DNA of 64,000 nt, taken from assembly GCF_043195095.1 (NCBI RefSeq), contig NZ_JBAFWN010000012.1; one strand, 5' to 3'. Of this stretch, positions 27,413 to 35,572 are shown piece by piece. The notes beneath the pieces were generated by a model that made no database searches, was not told the DNA's origin, and worked only from the letters and a program-made list of their open reading frames with translations. The position numbers were made by a program, and so were the translations under genes. Positions within the stretch are counted from its first letter, which is position 1, and every line of letters begins with the position of its first letter. Origin of the DNA: NCEH01 sp043195095. Its GTDB lineage: Bacteria > Pseudomonadota > Alphaproteobacteria > Rhizobiales > Xanthobacteraceae.

Positions 27413-27438
27413 AATCTGGGGTAGCTGGAGAAGACTAT

Positions 27439-27714
27439 ATGGCGAAGGAAGAATTGCTGGAGTTCGAAGGAACGGTCACGGAAGTCCTGCCCGATGGCAA
27501 CTTCCGTGTGCGGCTCGACAATGATCATCAGATCCTGGCCTATGCAGCCGGAAAGATGAAGAAGAACCGCATCCGCACCATTGAAGGGGACCGGGTGGTG
27601 GTCGAGATGTCGCCGTACGACCTCGATCGCGGTCGCATCAATTTCCGCCACAAGGCGGAAGGCAATGCCCCCCCGCCCGGCGCCCGCCGCCAGCAGAATT
27701 TCCGCCGCCGCTGA
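27439..27714 (+). CDS. infA: Translation initiation factor IF-1 (long-tailed form)
   Basis: A 91-aa S1/OB-fold protein that binds the ribosomal A site during initiation. Residues 1-72 match IF-1 (MAKEELLEFEGTVTEVLPDG, then FRVRLDNDHQILAYAAGKMK and KNRIRTIEGDRVVVEMSPYDL). A basic tail of about 19 residues (EGNAPPPGARRQQNFRRR) extends beyond the usual 72-aa length. ATG 27439 directly opens the conserved sequence. It follows rhlE closely and ends at a strong terminator, so the two form an operon. The tail and the helicase linkage suggest this could be a second, specialised IF-1 rather than the only copy. Confidence 0.93.
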   Translation: MAKEELLEFEGTVTEVLPDGNFRVRLDNDHQILAYAAGKMKKNRIRTIEGDRVVVEMSPYDLDRGRINFRHKAEGNAPPPGARRQQNFRRR

Positions 27715-27832
27715 TGCGCCTGCGGGCCTTGGCCCGTACCGTTTCGCGGAGTGCCACGGCTCGTGCGGCTGTCGATAAAACGGCGGCCGCAGCCTTTGGC
27801 GCGTGCTGCCGACAGCCGGACCGCTTGATAAG

Positions 27833-27862
27833 CGCCGCCATCCCCAGGGATGGCGGCGTTTT
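27833..27862 (+). terminator. Rho-independent terminator after infA
   Basis: A perfect 12-bp stem (27833-27844 CGCCGCCATCCC with 27847-27858), a 2-base loop and four T. It closes the rhlE-infA transcript 118 bases after the infA stop. Confidence 0.75.
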
Positions 27863-27948
27863 CGTTGCGGCACGCCCTCCCCATCGGCAAAAAATCCCCT
27901 TACCTTCCCCTCCAATCAAAGCCGGATCACCGGCGCGCGGGAGGATCA

Positions 27949-28806
27949 ATGGCAGGTTCGATGTCGCACAGCGGCGCGTCGGCGGGTGATGCGCCGCCTT
28001 GCGCGGTGCAACTCGCGGGCGTGCGGATCGTCTTTCCCGCCCGCTCCAAGGGCGAGACGGCCTTCATCGCCGTCGAGGGGGCGGACCTGGAGGTGGCCGA
28101 TGGGGAATTCGTCGCCATCGTCGGTCCCACGGGCTGCGGCAAATCCACCTTGCTCAACGCCACGGCCGGGCTGCTCATTCCCGGCGCCGGCACGGTCTCC
28201 ATTTTCGGCGCTCCGCTCGGCGGCCTCAATCGCCAGGCCGGATATCTGTTTCAGGCCGAGGCCCTGTTTCCCTGGAAGACCGCGGTCGAGAACGTCGCCA
28301 TCGGGCTCGATGTCGCGGGCATTCCCGCCGCCGAGGCGCGTGAACGGGCGCTGGCGTGGCTGAAGCGCGTGGGGCTCGCCGCCTTCGCCGATCGCTATCC
28401 CCACATGCTTTCGGGCGGACAGAGGAAGCGCGTGGGGTTGGCGCAGGTGCTGATCCGCGATCCGAAAATCCTGCTGATGGACGAGCCCTTCGGCCCGCTC
28501 GACGCGCAGACCCGCCAGATCATGGGCAACCTGCTGCTGGATTTGTGGAACGCCGATCGCAAGGCGGTGCTGTTCGTGACCCATGATCTCGAAGAGGCGA
28601 TCGCGCTCGCGGACCGGGTGGTGATCATGGGCGCGGGGCCCGCCTCGCGCATCATCGGCCAATGGCGCATCGAGCTGCCGCGCCCGCGCGATATCGCCGA
28701 GGTGCGGCTCGATCCGGTGTTCCATGCCTTGCACCGGGAGATCTGGTCGGCGCTGAAGGAGGAAGTGGTGAAGGGCTATCTCCAGTCCGAGGGTGTGACC
28801 GCATGA
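27949..28806 (+). CDS. ABC transporter ATP-binding protein, nitrate/sulfonate/taurine type
   Basis: A 285-aa ATPase energising an importer at the inner membrane. It has Walker A GPTGCGKST (about residues 56-64), a Q loop in YLFQAEALFPWKT, the signature LSGGQRKRVGLAQVL, Walker B ILLMDEPFG, the D loop LDAQTR and the switch His in VTHDLEEA. ATG 27949 follows GGGAGG by 4 bases; ATG 27961 is too far. Its stop overlaps the start of the permease gene (ATGA), giving a three-gene operon ATPase-permease-binding protein. The subfamily is SsuB/TauB/NrtD-like. Confidence 0.93.
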   Translation: MAGSMSHSGASAGDAPPCAVQLAGVRIVFPARSKGETAFIAVEGADLEVADGEFVAIVGPTGCGKSTLLNATAGLLIPGAGTVSIFGAPLGGLNRQAGYLFQAEALFPWKTAVENVAIGLDVAGIPAAEARERALAWLKRVGLAAFADRYPHMLSGGQRKRVGLAQVLIRDPKILLMDEPFGPLDAQTRQIMGNLLLDLWNADRKAVLFVTHDLEEAIALADRVVIMGAGPASRIIGQWRIELPRPRDIAEVRLDPVFHALHREIWSALKEEVVKGYLQSEGVTA

Positions 28807-29612
28807 ACCGCCTGGTGCTGCATCTGCTGCAAGTGCTGGTGGCGGCTGTTCTCATCGCCATCTGGCATTTCGCCTCCACCATCAAGATTCCGGCCGGGCT
28901 GGTTTCCGCCAAGGCCTTCTATCCGCTGGACCCGTTCTTCTTCTCGACGCCGCTCGCGGTGTTCGAGCGCACGTGGCGCGATTTCGCGACCGGGGTGATC
29001 TGGTATCACCTCGGCATCACCTTGCTGGAGACGGTGCTCGCCTTCCTGATCGGCGCCGTGGGCGGCGTGCTGGTGGGCTTCTGGTTCGCGCGCCAGCAGC
29101 GGGTGGCCGCCGTGTTCGACCCCTATGTGAAGATGGCCAATGCCTTGCCGCGCGTGGTGCTGGCACCGATCTTCGCGCTGTGGCTCGGGCTCGGCATCTG
29201 GTCGAAGGTGGCGCTCGGGGTGACGCTCGTGTTCTTCATCGTCTTCTTCAACGTCTACCAGGGCGTGAAGGAGGTGAGCCCCGCCGTGCTCGCCAATGCG
29301 CGCATGCTCGGCATGAGCGAGCGGCAATTGCTGCGCCACGTCTATTGGCCGTCCGCGCTCTCCTGGATGTTCTCCTCCCTGCACACGGCGGTCGGGTTCG
29401 CGCTGGTGGGGGCGGTGGTGGGCGAATATCTCGGCTCGGCGGCGGGGCTCGGTTATCGCATCCATCAGGCCGAAGGGGTGTTCGACGTCACCGGGGTGTT
29501 TTCCGGCATGCTGGTGCTGGCGGTGTTCGTAATCATCATCGACACGTTCGTAAGCGCGATCGAGAATCGCCTCATGGTGTGGCGCCCCACCGCCGCGTCA
29601 AACCAAAGATAA
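28803..29612 (+). CDS. ABC transporter permease
   Basis: A 269-aa integral membrane protein with about six helices and the BPD_transp_1 coupling motif around residues 165-190 (the EVSPAVLANARMLGMSERQL region, an EAA-type loop). Its best relatives by pattern are the SsuC/TauC permeases. It is translationally coupled to the ATPase by a 4-base overlap and followed 18 bases later by the substrate-binding protein gene. Confidence 0.93.
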   Translation: MNRLVLHLLQVLVAAVLIAIWHFASTIKIPAGLVSAKAFYPLDPFFFSTPLAVFERTWRDFATGVIWYHLGITLLETVLAFLIGAVGGVLVGFWFARQQRVAAVFDPYVKMANALPRVVLAPIFALWLGLGIWSKVALGVTLVFFIVFFNVYQGVKEVSPAVLANARMLGMSERQLLRHVYWPSALSWMFSSLHTAVGFALVGAVVGEYLGSAAGLGYRIHQAEGVFDVTGVFSGMLVLAVFVIIIDTFVSAIENRLMVWRPTAASNQR

Positions 29613-29630
29613 CAGGACGGAGGAATTCCC

Positions 29631-30677
29631 ATGAGACGTGCATTTTTGCCACGTGCATTTCAGCTGGCCCGCCTCGCGCTCGGCGGCTTGCTTGCGCTCG
29701 GCGCGGCTGCGCCCGCCATGGCGCAGAAGGCCGAGAAGCCGAGCCTGACGCTCGGCGTCGGCGGCAAGCCGCTGCTCTATTATCTCCCGCTCACGATTGC
29801 GGAGCGGAAGGGCTTCTTCAAGGAGGAGGGGCTCGACGTCACCATCAATGATTTTGGCGGCGGCGCGAAATCCTTGCAGGCGCTGATCGGCGGCTCCATC
29901 GACGTGGTCACCGGCGCCTATGAGCATACCATCCGCATGCAGGCGAAGGGGCAGGACATCACCTCGGTGATCGAGCTTGGCCGCTATCCCGGCATCGTGC
30001 TGGTGGTGCGCAAGGACAAGGCCGACACCTACAAGAGCGTGAAGGATCTGAAGGGCGCGAAGATCGGCGTCACGGCGCCGGGTTCCTCCACGAACTTCTT
30101 CGTCAATTTCCTTTTGGCCAAGGACGGCCTGAAACCCGAGGACGTGTCGTTCGTGGGCGTCGGCGGCGGCGCCTCGGCGGTGGCGCAAATGAAGCGCGGC
30201 GAAATCGACGCCATGTCCAACCTCGATCCCGTCATCACCAAGCTGGAGAGCGACGGCGACGTGGTGGTGCTCGCGGACAGCCGCACCGAAGAAGGCAACC
30301 AGAAGATCTTCGGCGGTACCAATCCGGCCGCCGTGCTCTATATGAAGACCGATTTCATCGCCGAAAACCCGATCACCACCCAGAAGCTGGTGAATGCCTT
30401 CTACAAGGCCCTCATGTGGCTGAAGACCGCCACGCCCGAGGATGTGGCGAAGGTGGTGCCGGAAGAGTATCTGCTCGGCGACCCGGCGCTTTATATCGCG
30501 GCGGTGAAGGCCTCGAAGCCGATCTATTCGCGAACCGGCGTGATCCCCGAGAGCGGGATGAAAAACGCGCTGAACATGCTGGTGGAATTCGACCCCGAGT
30601 TGAAGGCGGCGAAGATCGACCTGCCGAAGACGTTCGACGGACGCTTCGTCGCCAAGGCGGCGGAAACCGTGAAATAA
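29631..30677 (+). CDS. ABC transporter periplasmic substrate-binding protein, NMT1/SsuA-like
   Basis: A 348-aa periplasmic protein. The N terminus is a signal peptide (RLALGGLLALGAAAPAMA, cleavage before QKAEKPSL). The mature part has the two-lobed NMT1/THI5-like fold, with LPLTIAERKGFFKEEGLDV, GGGAKSLQALIGGSIDVVTG, LKGAKIGVTAPGSSTNFFVN and MKRGEIDAMSNLDPV. These proteins bind nitrate, sulfonates, taurine, thiamine precursors or aromatic acids; no neighbouring enzyme gene points to one of them. It is last in the operon. Its stop is followed by 437 bases without a gene. Confidence 0.92.
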   Translation: MRRAFLPRAFQLARLALGGLLALGAAAPAMAQKAEKPSLTLGVGGKPLLYYLPLTIAERKGFFKEEGLDVTINDFGGGAKSLQALIGGSIDVVTGAYEHTIRMQAKGQDITSVIELGRYPGIVLVVRKDKADTYKSVKDLKGAKIGVTAPGSSTNFFVNFLLAKDGLKPEDVSFVGVGGGASAVAQMKRGEIDAMSNLDPVITKLESDGDVVVLADSRTEEGNQKIFGGTNPAAVLYMKTDFIAENPITTQKLVNAFYKALMWLKTATPEDVAKVVPEEYLLGDPALYIAAVKASKPIYSRTGVIPESGMKNALNMLVEFDPELKAAKIDLPKTFDGRFVAKAAETVK

Positions 30678-31114
30678 CCCGGGGCGCGGGCGGGACGCAC
30701 AGAAGAAATCTGGCTCTCGCCCGCCTCCAGCACCTTCTCCAAGCCGTTGATTTTGATCGGCAAAGCAGATGCGGGGCGGGGCGGTCGCGGGGCGCGCGGC
30801 GCGGTGGCGGCGAGAAAGTGCGCCAATGCCCTTGTTGCGACGCAGTTTGTGCTTATGTTGCAGCCATCCCAGACAGACGTCCTGCGCGCGAGCGCGGAAT
30901 GGGGACGCGGACGGATGTACTCCGCTCCCGGATCTGGCTGGGTGCTTTTTCGTGGCCGGCGGTGAAGACCGCGGCGCGAAAGGGGTTGGGACAGTTCGTG
31001 CGGCCTGCCTTGTTTCGTTCCCTTCGGGCCGCGATCTCAAGCCTACTCCCTTCGGACTGCCCGGCTCCCGCGTGTCAAGCGCGGAGCAAATGCAACGTCT
31101 GAACGGAGGCCGAT
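30678..31114. other. Gene-free region with the presumed cspA leader
   Basis: These 437 bases hold no convincing gene. A possible promoter lies at 30832-30859. The last 250 bases before cspA would then form a long 5' leader, as is usual for cold-shock genes. Several GC-rich inverted repeats occur (for example around 30885-30900), but I cannot define one stable structure. Confidence 0.45.
30832..30859 (+). promoter_or_regulatory. Possible sigma-70 promoter of the cspA-like gene
   Basis: TTGTTG (30832-30837) and TATGTT (30854-30859) are 16 bases apart, in the only A/T-richer patch of this gap. Transcription would start near 30866 and give a leader of about 250 bases. The match is by eye only. 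Confidence 0.35.
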
Positions 31115-31321
31115 ATGGCCACAGGTACTGTCAAGTTTTTCAACACCCAGAAGGGCTTCGGCTTCATCCAGCAGGATGGCGGCGGCGCCGACGTGTTCGT
31201 CCACATCAGCGACGTCGAGCGCTCGGGACTAAGCACGCTCAACGAGGGCCAGAAGGTGTCGTTCGAGGTTGTCGACGACAACCGCGGCAAGTCCAAGGCT
31301 TCGAACCTCTCCGCCCTCTGA
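31115..31321 (+). CDS. Cold-shock protein, CspA family
   Basis: A 68-aa single OB-fold RNA chaperone. It has the RNP1 motif KGFGFI (about residues 13-18) and RNP2 VFVHI (about 27-31), and the family N terminus MATGTVKFFNTQKGFGFI. ATG 31115 has GGAGG 5 bases upstream. It probably stands alone, with a long leader upstream and a strong terminator 10 bases after its stop. Whether it is induced by cold cannot be told from sequence. Confidence 0.95.
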   Translation: MATGTVKFFNTQKGFGFIQQDGGGADVFVHISDVERSGLSTLNEGQKVSFEVVDDNRGKSKASNLSAL

Positions 31322-31330
31322 GGCTGCCCG

Positions 31331-31363
31331 CCGATCCGGCTGAAGCCGGATCGGTATTTTTCT
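31331..31363 (+). terminator. Rho-independent terminator of the cspA-like gene
   Basis: A perfect 11-bp stem (31331-31341 CCGATCCGGCT with 31344-31354), a GA loop, then TATTTTTCTT. It starts 10 bases after the cspA stop. A second small hairpin (GTCCGG/CCGGAC, 31365-31381) follows. Confidence 0.88.
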
Positions 31364-31513
31364 TGTCCGGTTGAGCCGGACGGGACTCTCGGCCGCCGGC
31401 CTGTGCCGCAGCGGCCTTTTCTTTGTCCGCCTCGTTTCAAGCCGCGTCGTTGCAAGCCGGCTGCGTGGCGAGTGGGACTCGTGGCGAGCCGGAGCCGCCT
31501 GCGGGCGTCCTGC

Positions 31514-32098
31514 TCAGCGCATCACATAGACCGTGGCGCCGACCTTCACGCGATTGTACAGGTCGGTCACATCGTCATTGGTCATGCGGATGCAGCCGGA
31601 CGAGACCGCCTGTCCGATGGTGTCCGGCTCGTTGGAGCCGTGGATGCGGTACAGGCTCGAGCCCAGATACATGGCGCGCGCGCCGAGCGGATTGTCGATG
31701 CCGCCGGGCATGTAGCGCGGCAGATCGGGGCGGCGCTTCAGCATCTGCGACGGCGGGGTCCAGGACGGCCATTCCTTCTTGGCGCTCACGGTCTTCACGC
31801 CGGACCATTGAAAGCCCTCGCGGCCGACGCCGACGCCATACTGGATCGCCTGGCCCGGCGCCGTCACATAATACAGGCGCCGCTCGTTGGTGCGGATGAT
31901 GATCGTGCCCGGCTTATACTTGCCGTCGATCGCCACCATCTGGCGCGGGATCGGCGAGGTGCCGGCCGTCACGCCCATCGATGAGGTGCCGAACAGCTTG
32001 TTGAAGCCGAATATGTCGTAAGTGTCGTTGGCTTTTGCGGGCATCGCGCCGAGGACGAGGGCGGCGAAACCGGCGACGGCGAAGGTCTTGAAAGCCAT
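31514..32098 (-). CDS. L,D-transpeptidase, YkuD/ErfK family
   Basis: A 194-aa exported peptidoglycan enzyme that makes 3-3 cross-links or attaches proteins to the wall. A signal peptide (AVAGFAALVLGAMPAKA, cut before NDTYD) is followed by the YkuD domain (about 65-193), with IIIRTNERRLYYVTA, the HGS of YRIHGSNEP (catalytic His about 154) and the Cys motif SSGCIRMTNDDV (nucleophile about 169). All catalytic residues are present. Hyphomicrobiales use such enzymes for polar growth and for linking outer-membrane proteins to peptidoglycan. It is convergent with cspA. Confidence 0.93.
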   Translation of the reverse strand: MAFKTFAVAGFAALVLGAMPAKANDTYDIFGFNKLFGTSSMGVTAGTSPIPRQMVAIDGKYKPGTIIIRTNERRLYYVTAPGQAIQYGVGVGREGFQWSGVKTVSAKKEWPSWTPPSQMLKRRPDLPRYMPGGIDNPLGARAMYLGSSLYRIHGSNEPDTIGQAVSSGCIRMTNDDVTDLYNRVKVGATVYVMR

Positions 32099-32255
32099 GG
32101 GGACCCACCTCGGTCAATGATGTCGCCAGGAACGCAGCGTCCACCAGCGTCATAGGGATGTCGCCTCAAATGCGGCGATCATGCAACCAATTTGTGGCGG
32201 CGAGGTTCCCCGCGGAATGCATCTGTGATCGAACGTCGCAGAGCGCCAGAATTTC

Positions 32256-33107
32256 TTACTTTAGGGAATGTTGCGCCCTCGCAATGAACCCCGCGAGCAG
32301 GGCATTGAAGGCTTCCGGCGCTTCCAGGAAGGGCGCGTGGCCGCAGGTTTCGAAGACCACATGCTCGGCCCCGCTGGCCTGCGCGGCGATGCGGTCCGAC
32401 ATGGCGGGGAGAATCACCTGGTCCTTGCGCCCATGCACCGCCAGCACCGGACGGGTGAGGGCGGCGAGTTCCGGCGCATAATCCGTGGGCCGCCCGCCCA
32501 TGCTGGCGCGCACCTGGGGCGGCGTCATCATGTTCGCCGCAAGGGTGATTTCGAAGCTGTCGGCGTCGAGCGGGATTTCGAAGCATTTGCGCAGGAAGGC
32601 GCGGGTGGCGGCGATGTTGGTCGCAAGGTCCTCGCTGCCCATCAGGCGCATCAGATTGTTGCAGGAGCCGAACAGCGCACGCTCGGTGGCCACGACCGCA
32701 TCCACGAACACCACGCCGCCCAAAGCGGCGTCGCCGTGATGGCGCAGATAATCGCAGATCACCCGCCCGCCATAGGACCACCCCACCACCACCGGCCGCT
32801 CCAGCGCGAGCTGGTCGATGAGTGCGGCGAGGTCGCCCGCCCAGCGGCTCTCTTGCTGATAATGCACGGGCTCAAGCGGCTTGTCGGAGGCCCCGTGGCC
32901 GCGCAGGTCGAACGTGACCAGCCGCAGATGCGCCAGCGCGTCGCTCTCCACCTGCCGCCGCCAGCACAGGCCGCTCTGGCTGTAGCCATGGATGAACAGC
33001 ACCGGCCGGCCCAGCGCCGTCCCCCATTCCTGGACCGCCAGGGACACGCCGTCGGGCGCGATCACATGGGTGGAGCGATGGGGTAGCAGGGTGACGGGAT
33101 CGCGCAT
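32256..33107 (-). CDS. Alpha/beta-fold hydrolase
   Basis: A 283-aa serine hydrolase. It shows the oxyanion segment LFIHGYSQS (about residues 36-44), DLRGHGASDKP (about 66-76), the nucleophile elbow VVGWSYGGR (Ser about 110), the acid in VHGRKDQVI (Asp about 224), and the base His in ETCGHAPFLEAP (about 252). This is the non-haem chloroperoxidase/esterase-like branch, with unknown natural substrate. It starts 6 bases after the stop of the VIT-family gene on the same strand, so the two are co-transcribed. Confidence 0.9.
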   Translation of the reverse strand: MRDPVTLLPHRSTHVIAPDGVSLAVQEWGTALGRPVLFIHGYSQSGLCWRRQVESDALAHLRLVTFDLRGHGASDKPLEPVHYQQESRWAGDLAALIDQLALERPVVVGWSYGGRVICDYLRHHGDAALGGVVFVDAVVATERALFGSCNNLMRLMGSEDLATNIAATRAFLRKCFEIPLDADSFEITLAANMMTPPQVRASMGGRPTDYAPELAALTRPVLAVHGRKDQVILPAMSDRIAAQASGAEHVVFETCGHAPFLEAPEAFNALLAGFIARAQHSLK

Positions 33108-33113
33108 GCGGCC

Positions 33114-33800
33114 TCAGGATAGAAAATGGCCCATGGCAATGCCCGCCAGGGCCGCGCAGGTGGCGACGGACAAGGTTTCCAACGCCGTCCGGGCGACCGG
33201 CCGCTTCGCCACCAGCCCGCGCCCGATGCCGAGCGCCAGCAGCAATGCGGCGGTTACCGCCAGCGAGACGATGCGCGCCTGTTCCATCGGCAGCAAGGCG
33301 AATGGAATGACGGGGGTAAAGCCCGCGAACAGGTCCGACACGAACATCCAGAAGGCGTGGGCGGCGGGGGAGGCATCGTCATCATTGCCATCCGGCGCGA
33401 GGGCGGACCGCAGCGCGGGCACGGCCTGCGGGCTGCGGCTGATGGCGGCGCTGATCTGGTCCACATCGGTCGGGGCAACGCCGGCGGCGCGCAGGCTGGT
33501 GCGGATGGCGGTGAGGCTGCCGGCGAGTTCCGCGCGCCGCTCGGCCGGCGCTGCCTGGGCGCGGGCGCGGCGGGCATCGCGCACCGATTCGGCGTCCAGA
33601 TAGGATCCCGCCATCATGGAGACGGCCGCCGCCGCCGCGCCGGTGGCCCCGGCGATCAGCACCGTCTTCGCGTCATTGGTGGTGAGCGCGACGCCGAACA
33701 CCAGGCCGAAGATGGAGACGGTGCCGTCTTCCATGCCGAACACGATTTCGCCGATGGACGCCTTGAAAGAGCGAGTGATTCCTTCAAAAACGCCCATCAT
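33114..33800 (-). CDS. VIT1/CCC1-family membrane protein
   Basis: A 228-aa membrane protein. The N terminus SIGEIVFGMEDGTVSIFGLV and the following GAAAAAVSMMAGSYLDAES match the vacuolar iron transporter family (Fe/Mn export), with about five hydrophobic helices in all. A soluble loop of about 80 residues (about 75-145) separates helices 2 and 3, as in VIT proteins, but the Glu/Met-rich metal-binding helices typical of plant VIT1 are reduced here, so metal transport is probable rather than certain. Two adjacent ATG codons (33800 and 33797) could start it; GGAG lies 5-8 bases upstream. Confidence 0.82.
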   Translation of the reverse strand: MMGVFEGITRSFKASIGEIVFGMEDGTVSIFGLVFGVALTTNDAKTVLIAGATGAAAAAVSMMAGSYLDAESVRDARRARAQAAPAERRAELAGSLTAIRTSLRAAGVAPTDVDQISAAISRSPQAVPALRSALAPDGNDDDASPAAHAFWMFVSDLFAGFTPVIPFALLPMEQARIVSLAVTAALLLALGIGRGLVAKRPVARTALETLSVATCAALAGIAMGHFLS

Positions 33801-33964
33801 CCAAGCTCCAGCGCGAGCCAGCGTGGGCGCCCCCTGCGCCCTGCGGCCCGATCACGACGCTCTTACCACGTCCGGCGGGAACTGTGACGCTCACGCCGGC
33901 TTGTTTAGAAGCGCGGGGCGTTTGGGACTGGCGCGTGGGCGATGTCGGCCAGGGAGGTCAGGCG

Positions 33965-34258
33965 ATGAAACGCATTCTTCTGGGTTGTGTGCTGGTGCTC
34001 GCCGCCGGACAGGCGGCGTCCGCGCGGCCGGCGAGTTATAAAATGTCGTGTGCCGCAACGGCGGGCCTGGTGCAAAGCCGGGGCGCCGCTTTGCTGGATA
34101 CCTCGCCCACGACGTTCGACCGCTATGTGCGGGACATGACCTTCTGCATGCCGGACGAAGCCTTGCGGCCGGAATGGGTGCGCACCCGCGACAACCCGCA
34201 ATGCTTCGTGGGCTATACCTGCTATGAGCCGGAACGCGATCGCCGATGGGGGTGGTGA
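33965..34258 (+). CDS. Small secreted hypothetical protein with conserved cysteines
   Basis: A 97-aa protein starting at ATG 33965. A short signal peptide (KRILLGCVLVLAAGQAASA, cut before RPASYK) is followed by a mature domain of about 77 residues with four Cys (SCAATA, FCMP, QCFVG, TCYE), which could form two disulfides in the periplasm. It contains PTTFDRYVRDMTFC and ends in RRWGW. A conserved hypothetical of Hyphomicrobiales to my recollection; no function known. The parS site lies 31 bases after its stop. Confidence 0.72.
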   Translation: MKRILLGCVLVLAAGQAASARPASYKMSCAATAGLVQSRGAALLDTSPTTFDRYVRDMTFCMPDEALRPEWVRTRDNPQCFVGYTCYEPERDRRWGW

Positions 34259-34288
34259 GATCCGCATCCGCCGCCCAATCACCTAAAA

Positions 34289-34304
34289 TGTTTCACGTGA
34301 AACA
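34289..34304. promoter_or_regulatory. parS: parS site, ParB-binding centromere
   Basis: TGTTTCACGTGAAACA is a perfect 16-base palindrome and equals the alphaproteobacterial parS consensus with no mismatch. ParB binds it, spreads, and is moved by ParA to segregate the chromosome origin. It lies between the small secreted-protein gene and tRNA-Val, in non-coding DNA. I see no second copy in the window. Confidence 0.9.
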
Positions 34305-34532
34305 ATGGCTTAGCGCAGACGAACATGGGTTTCGTGAGGGACCTCGCCGGCTCTGCGGCGGATAAAACCCGAAGTTCGGGCGAATCTCCGCCCATGGATG
34401 ACTCCAGGCGGGCGACACGGCGAAAGCTGGGAACGGGGGACGGGCAGCGCGGCTCCATTCGCACGCGTCGTCGCAGCGCGGCGGGCAAACCAAATCCGGC
34501 TGCAGCCGATCATCGGAATGGATCGAGAAGAA

Positions 34533-34607
34533 TGGTGGTCGATGTAGGGATTGAACCTACGACCCCTCCCGTGTGAAGGGAGTGCTCTCCCGCTGAGCTA
34601 ATCGACC
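34533..34607 (-). tRNA. tRNA-Val, anticodon CAC, CCA encoded
   Basis: On the minus strand the acceptor GGTCGAT pairs with ATCGACC. The D arm is AGCTCAGCGGGAGAGC, the anticodon loop CTTCACACG (anticodon CAC), and the T arm GTAGGTTCAATCCCTAC. Discriminator A and encoded CCA are at 34533-34536. The body without CCA is 34536-34607. Confidence 0.95.
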
Positions 34608-34728
34608 GGCCATTTCGTTTGCCGTCTGGCAGGAGGCAGCGATTTAGTGCCCCAGCGCGGGGGTGTCAAGGGCGGGGGGAGCTATCCACAGGCCGCCGAC
34701 CGGCCCCCTACCCTTCGACGCGCGCAGA

Positions 34729-35415
34729 TCATCGCGCCGGCTGGCGCAGCAGATCGCGCACCGCGCCTTGCAGCTGGTCGAAATGATGGATGAGGACATC
34801 GGCGCCGAGCGCTGAGGGCGCGATCTCCGTATAGCCGAAGGAAACGGCGATCACCGGCACCCCGGCGGCCTTGGCGGTGGCCACATCGGTGGCGCTGTCG
34901 CCGACCATCAGCCCGAATCCGTCCGCCGCGCCGGCCGCCGCGAAGGTGGAGAGCAGGGGCAGGGGATCGGGCTTCGGCTTGGCGTAGGTGTCCGCCCCGG
35001 TGATGGCGACGAACCGCCGCGTCAGGTCGAGCCGGTCGAGCAGCAGGCGGGCCAGATGCTCCAGCTTGTTGGTGCACACCGCGAGCAATGCGCCCTCTTC
35101 GGCGAGGGCGTCGAGCGCCTCCAGCAGGCCGGGGAAGGGCCGGGAATGGTCGGCGATATGGTCGGCGTAATGGGCGATGAAGCGCGCGGTGAGGGCGTCC
35201 AGGTCCGCCTTGGGGGCGATGATGCCGTTGTGCTCCAGCGCCCGCACGATCAGCATGCGCGCACCGCCGCCGATCATGTTGCGCGTGGCGTCGCGGTCCA
35301 CGGGGGCGATGGCATAGTCCGCCAGCACCGCATCGAGGGTCGCCAGCAGGTCGGGCGCGGTATCGACCAGCGTGCCGTCGAGGTCGAAGGCGATGACGGG
35401 GCGCGGGTTCAGCAT
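34729..35415 (-). CDS. gph: Phosphoglycolate phosphatase, HAD family
   Basis: A 228-aa HAD-type phosphatase that hydrolyses 2-phosphoglycolate. It has motif I FDLDGTLVDTAPDLL (nucleophile Asp about residue 10), a cap domain (about 20-90), motif II AVCTNK, motif III KPKPDPLPL and motif IV GDSATDVATAKAAG. ATG 35415 has AAGGA 8 bases upstream; ATG 35424 overlaps it. It is convergent with nothing close and divergent from the 161-aa exported protein gene. Confidence 0.9.
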   Translation of the reverse strand: MLNPRPVIAFDLDGTLVDTAPDLLATLDAVLADYAIAPVDRDATRNMIGGGARMLIVRALEHNGIIAPKADLDALTARFIAHYADHIADHSRPFPGLLEALDALAEEGALLAVCTNKLEHLARLLLDRLDLTRRFVAITGADTYAKPKPDPLPLLSTFAAAGAADGFGLMVGDSATDVATAKAAGVPVIAVSFGYTEIAPSALGADVLIHHFDQLQGAVRDLLRQPAR

Positions 35416-35572
35416 GGGGAGCATCCTTGCGGGGAGGGCGTGGCTTTCGGACTTGGCTTTCGGGCGTGGCTTTTCTTGGCTGTCTCGCCCCCTGCCTACA
35501 ATCCTGCCGCTTTTCATGTCCAGCGTCCCGGCGACGGCGGCGGCACGGGGCGCGGCGCGAAGGAGACGACAC

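Noticed and set aside
34305..34532. Open frames between parS and tRNA-Val on both strands
   Set aside because: Short, Arg/Ser/Pro-rich and without a good start; they also run into the tRNA.
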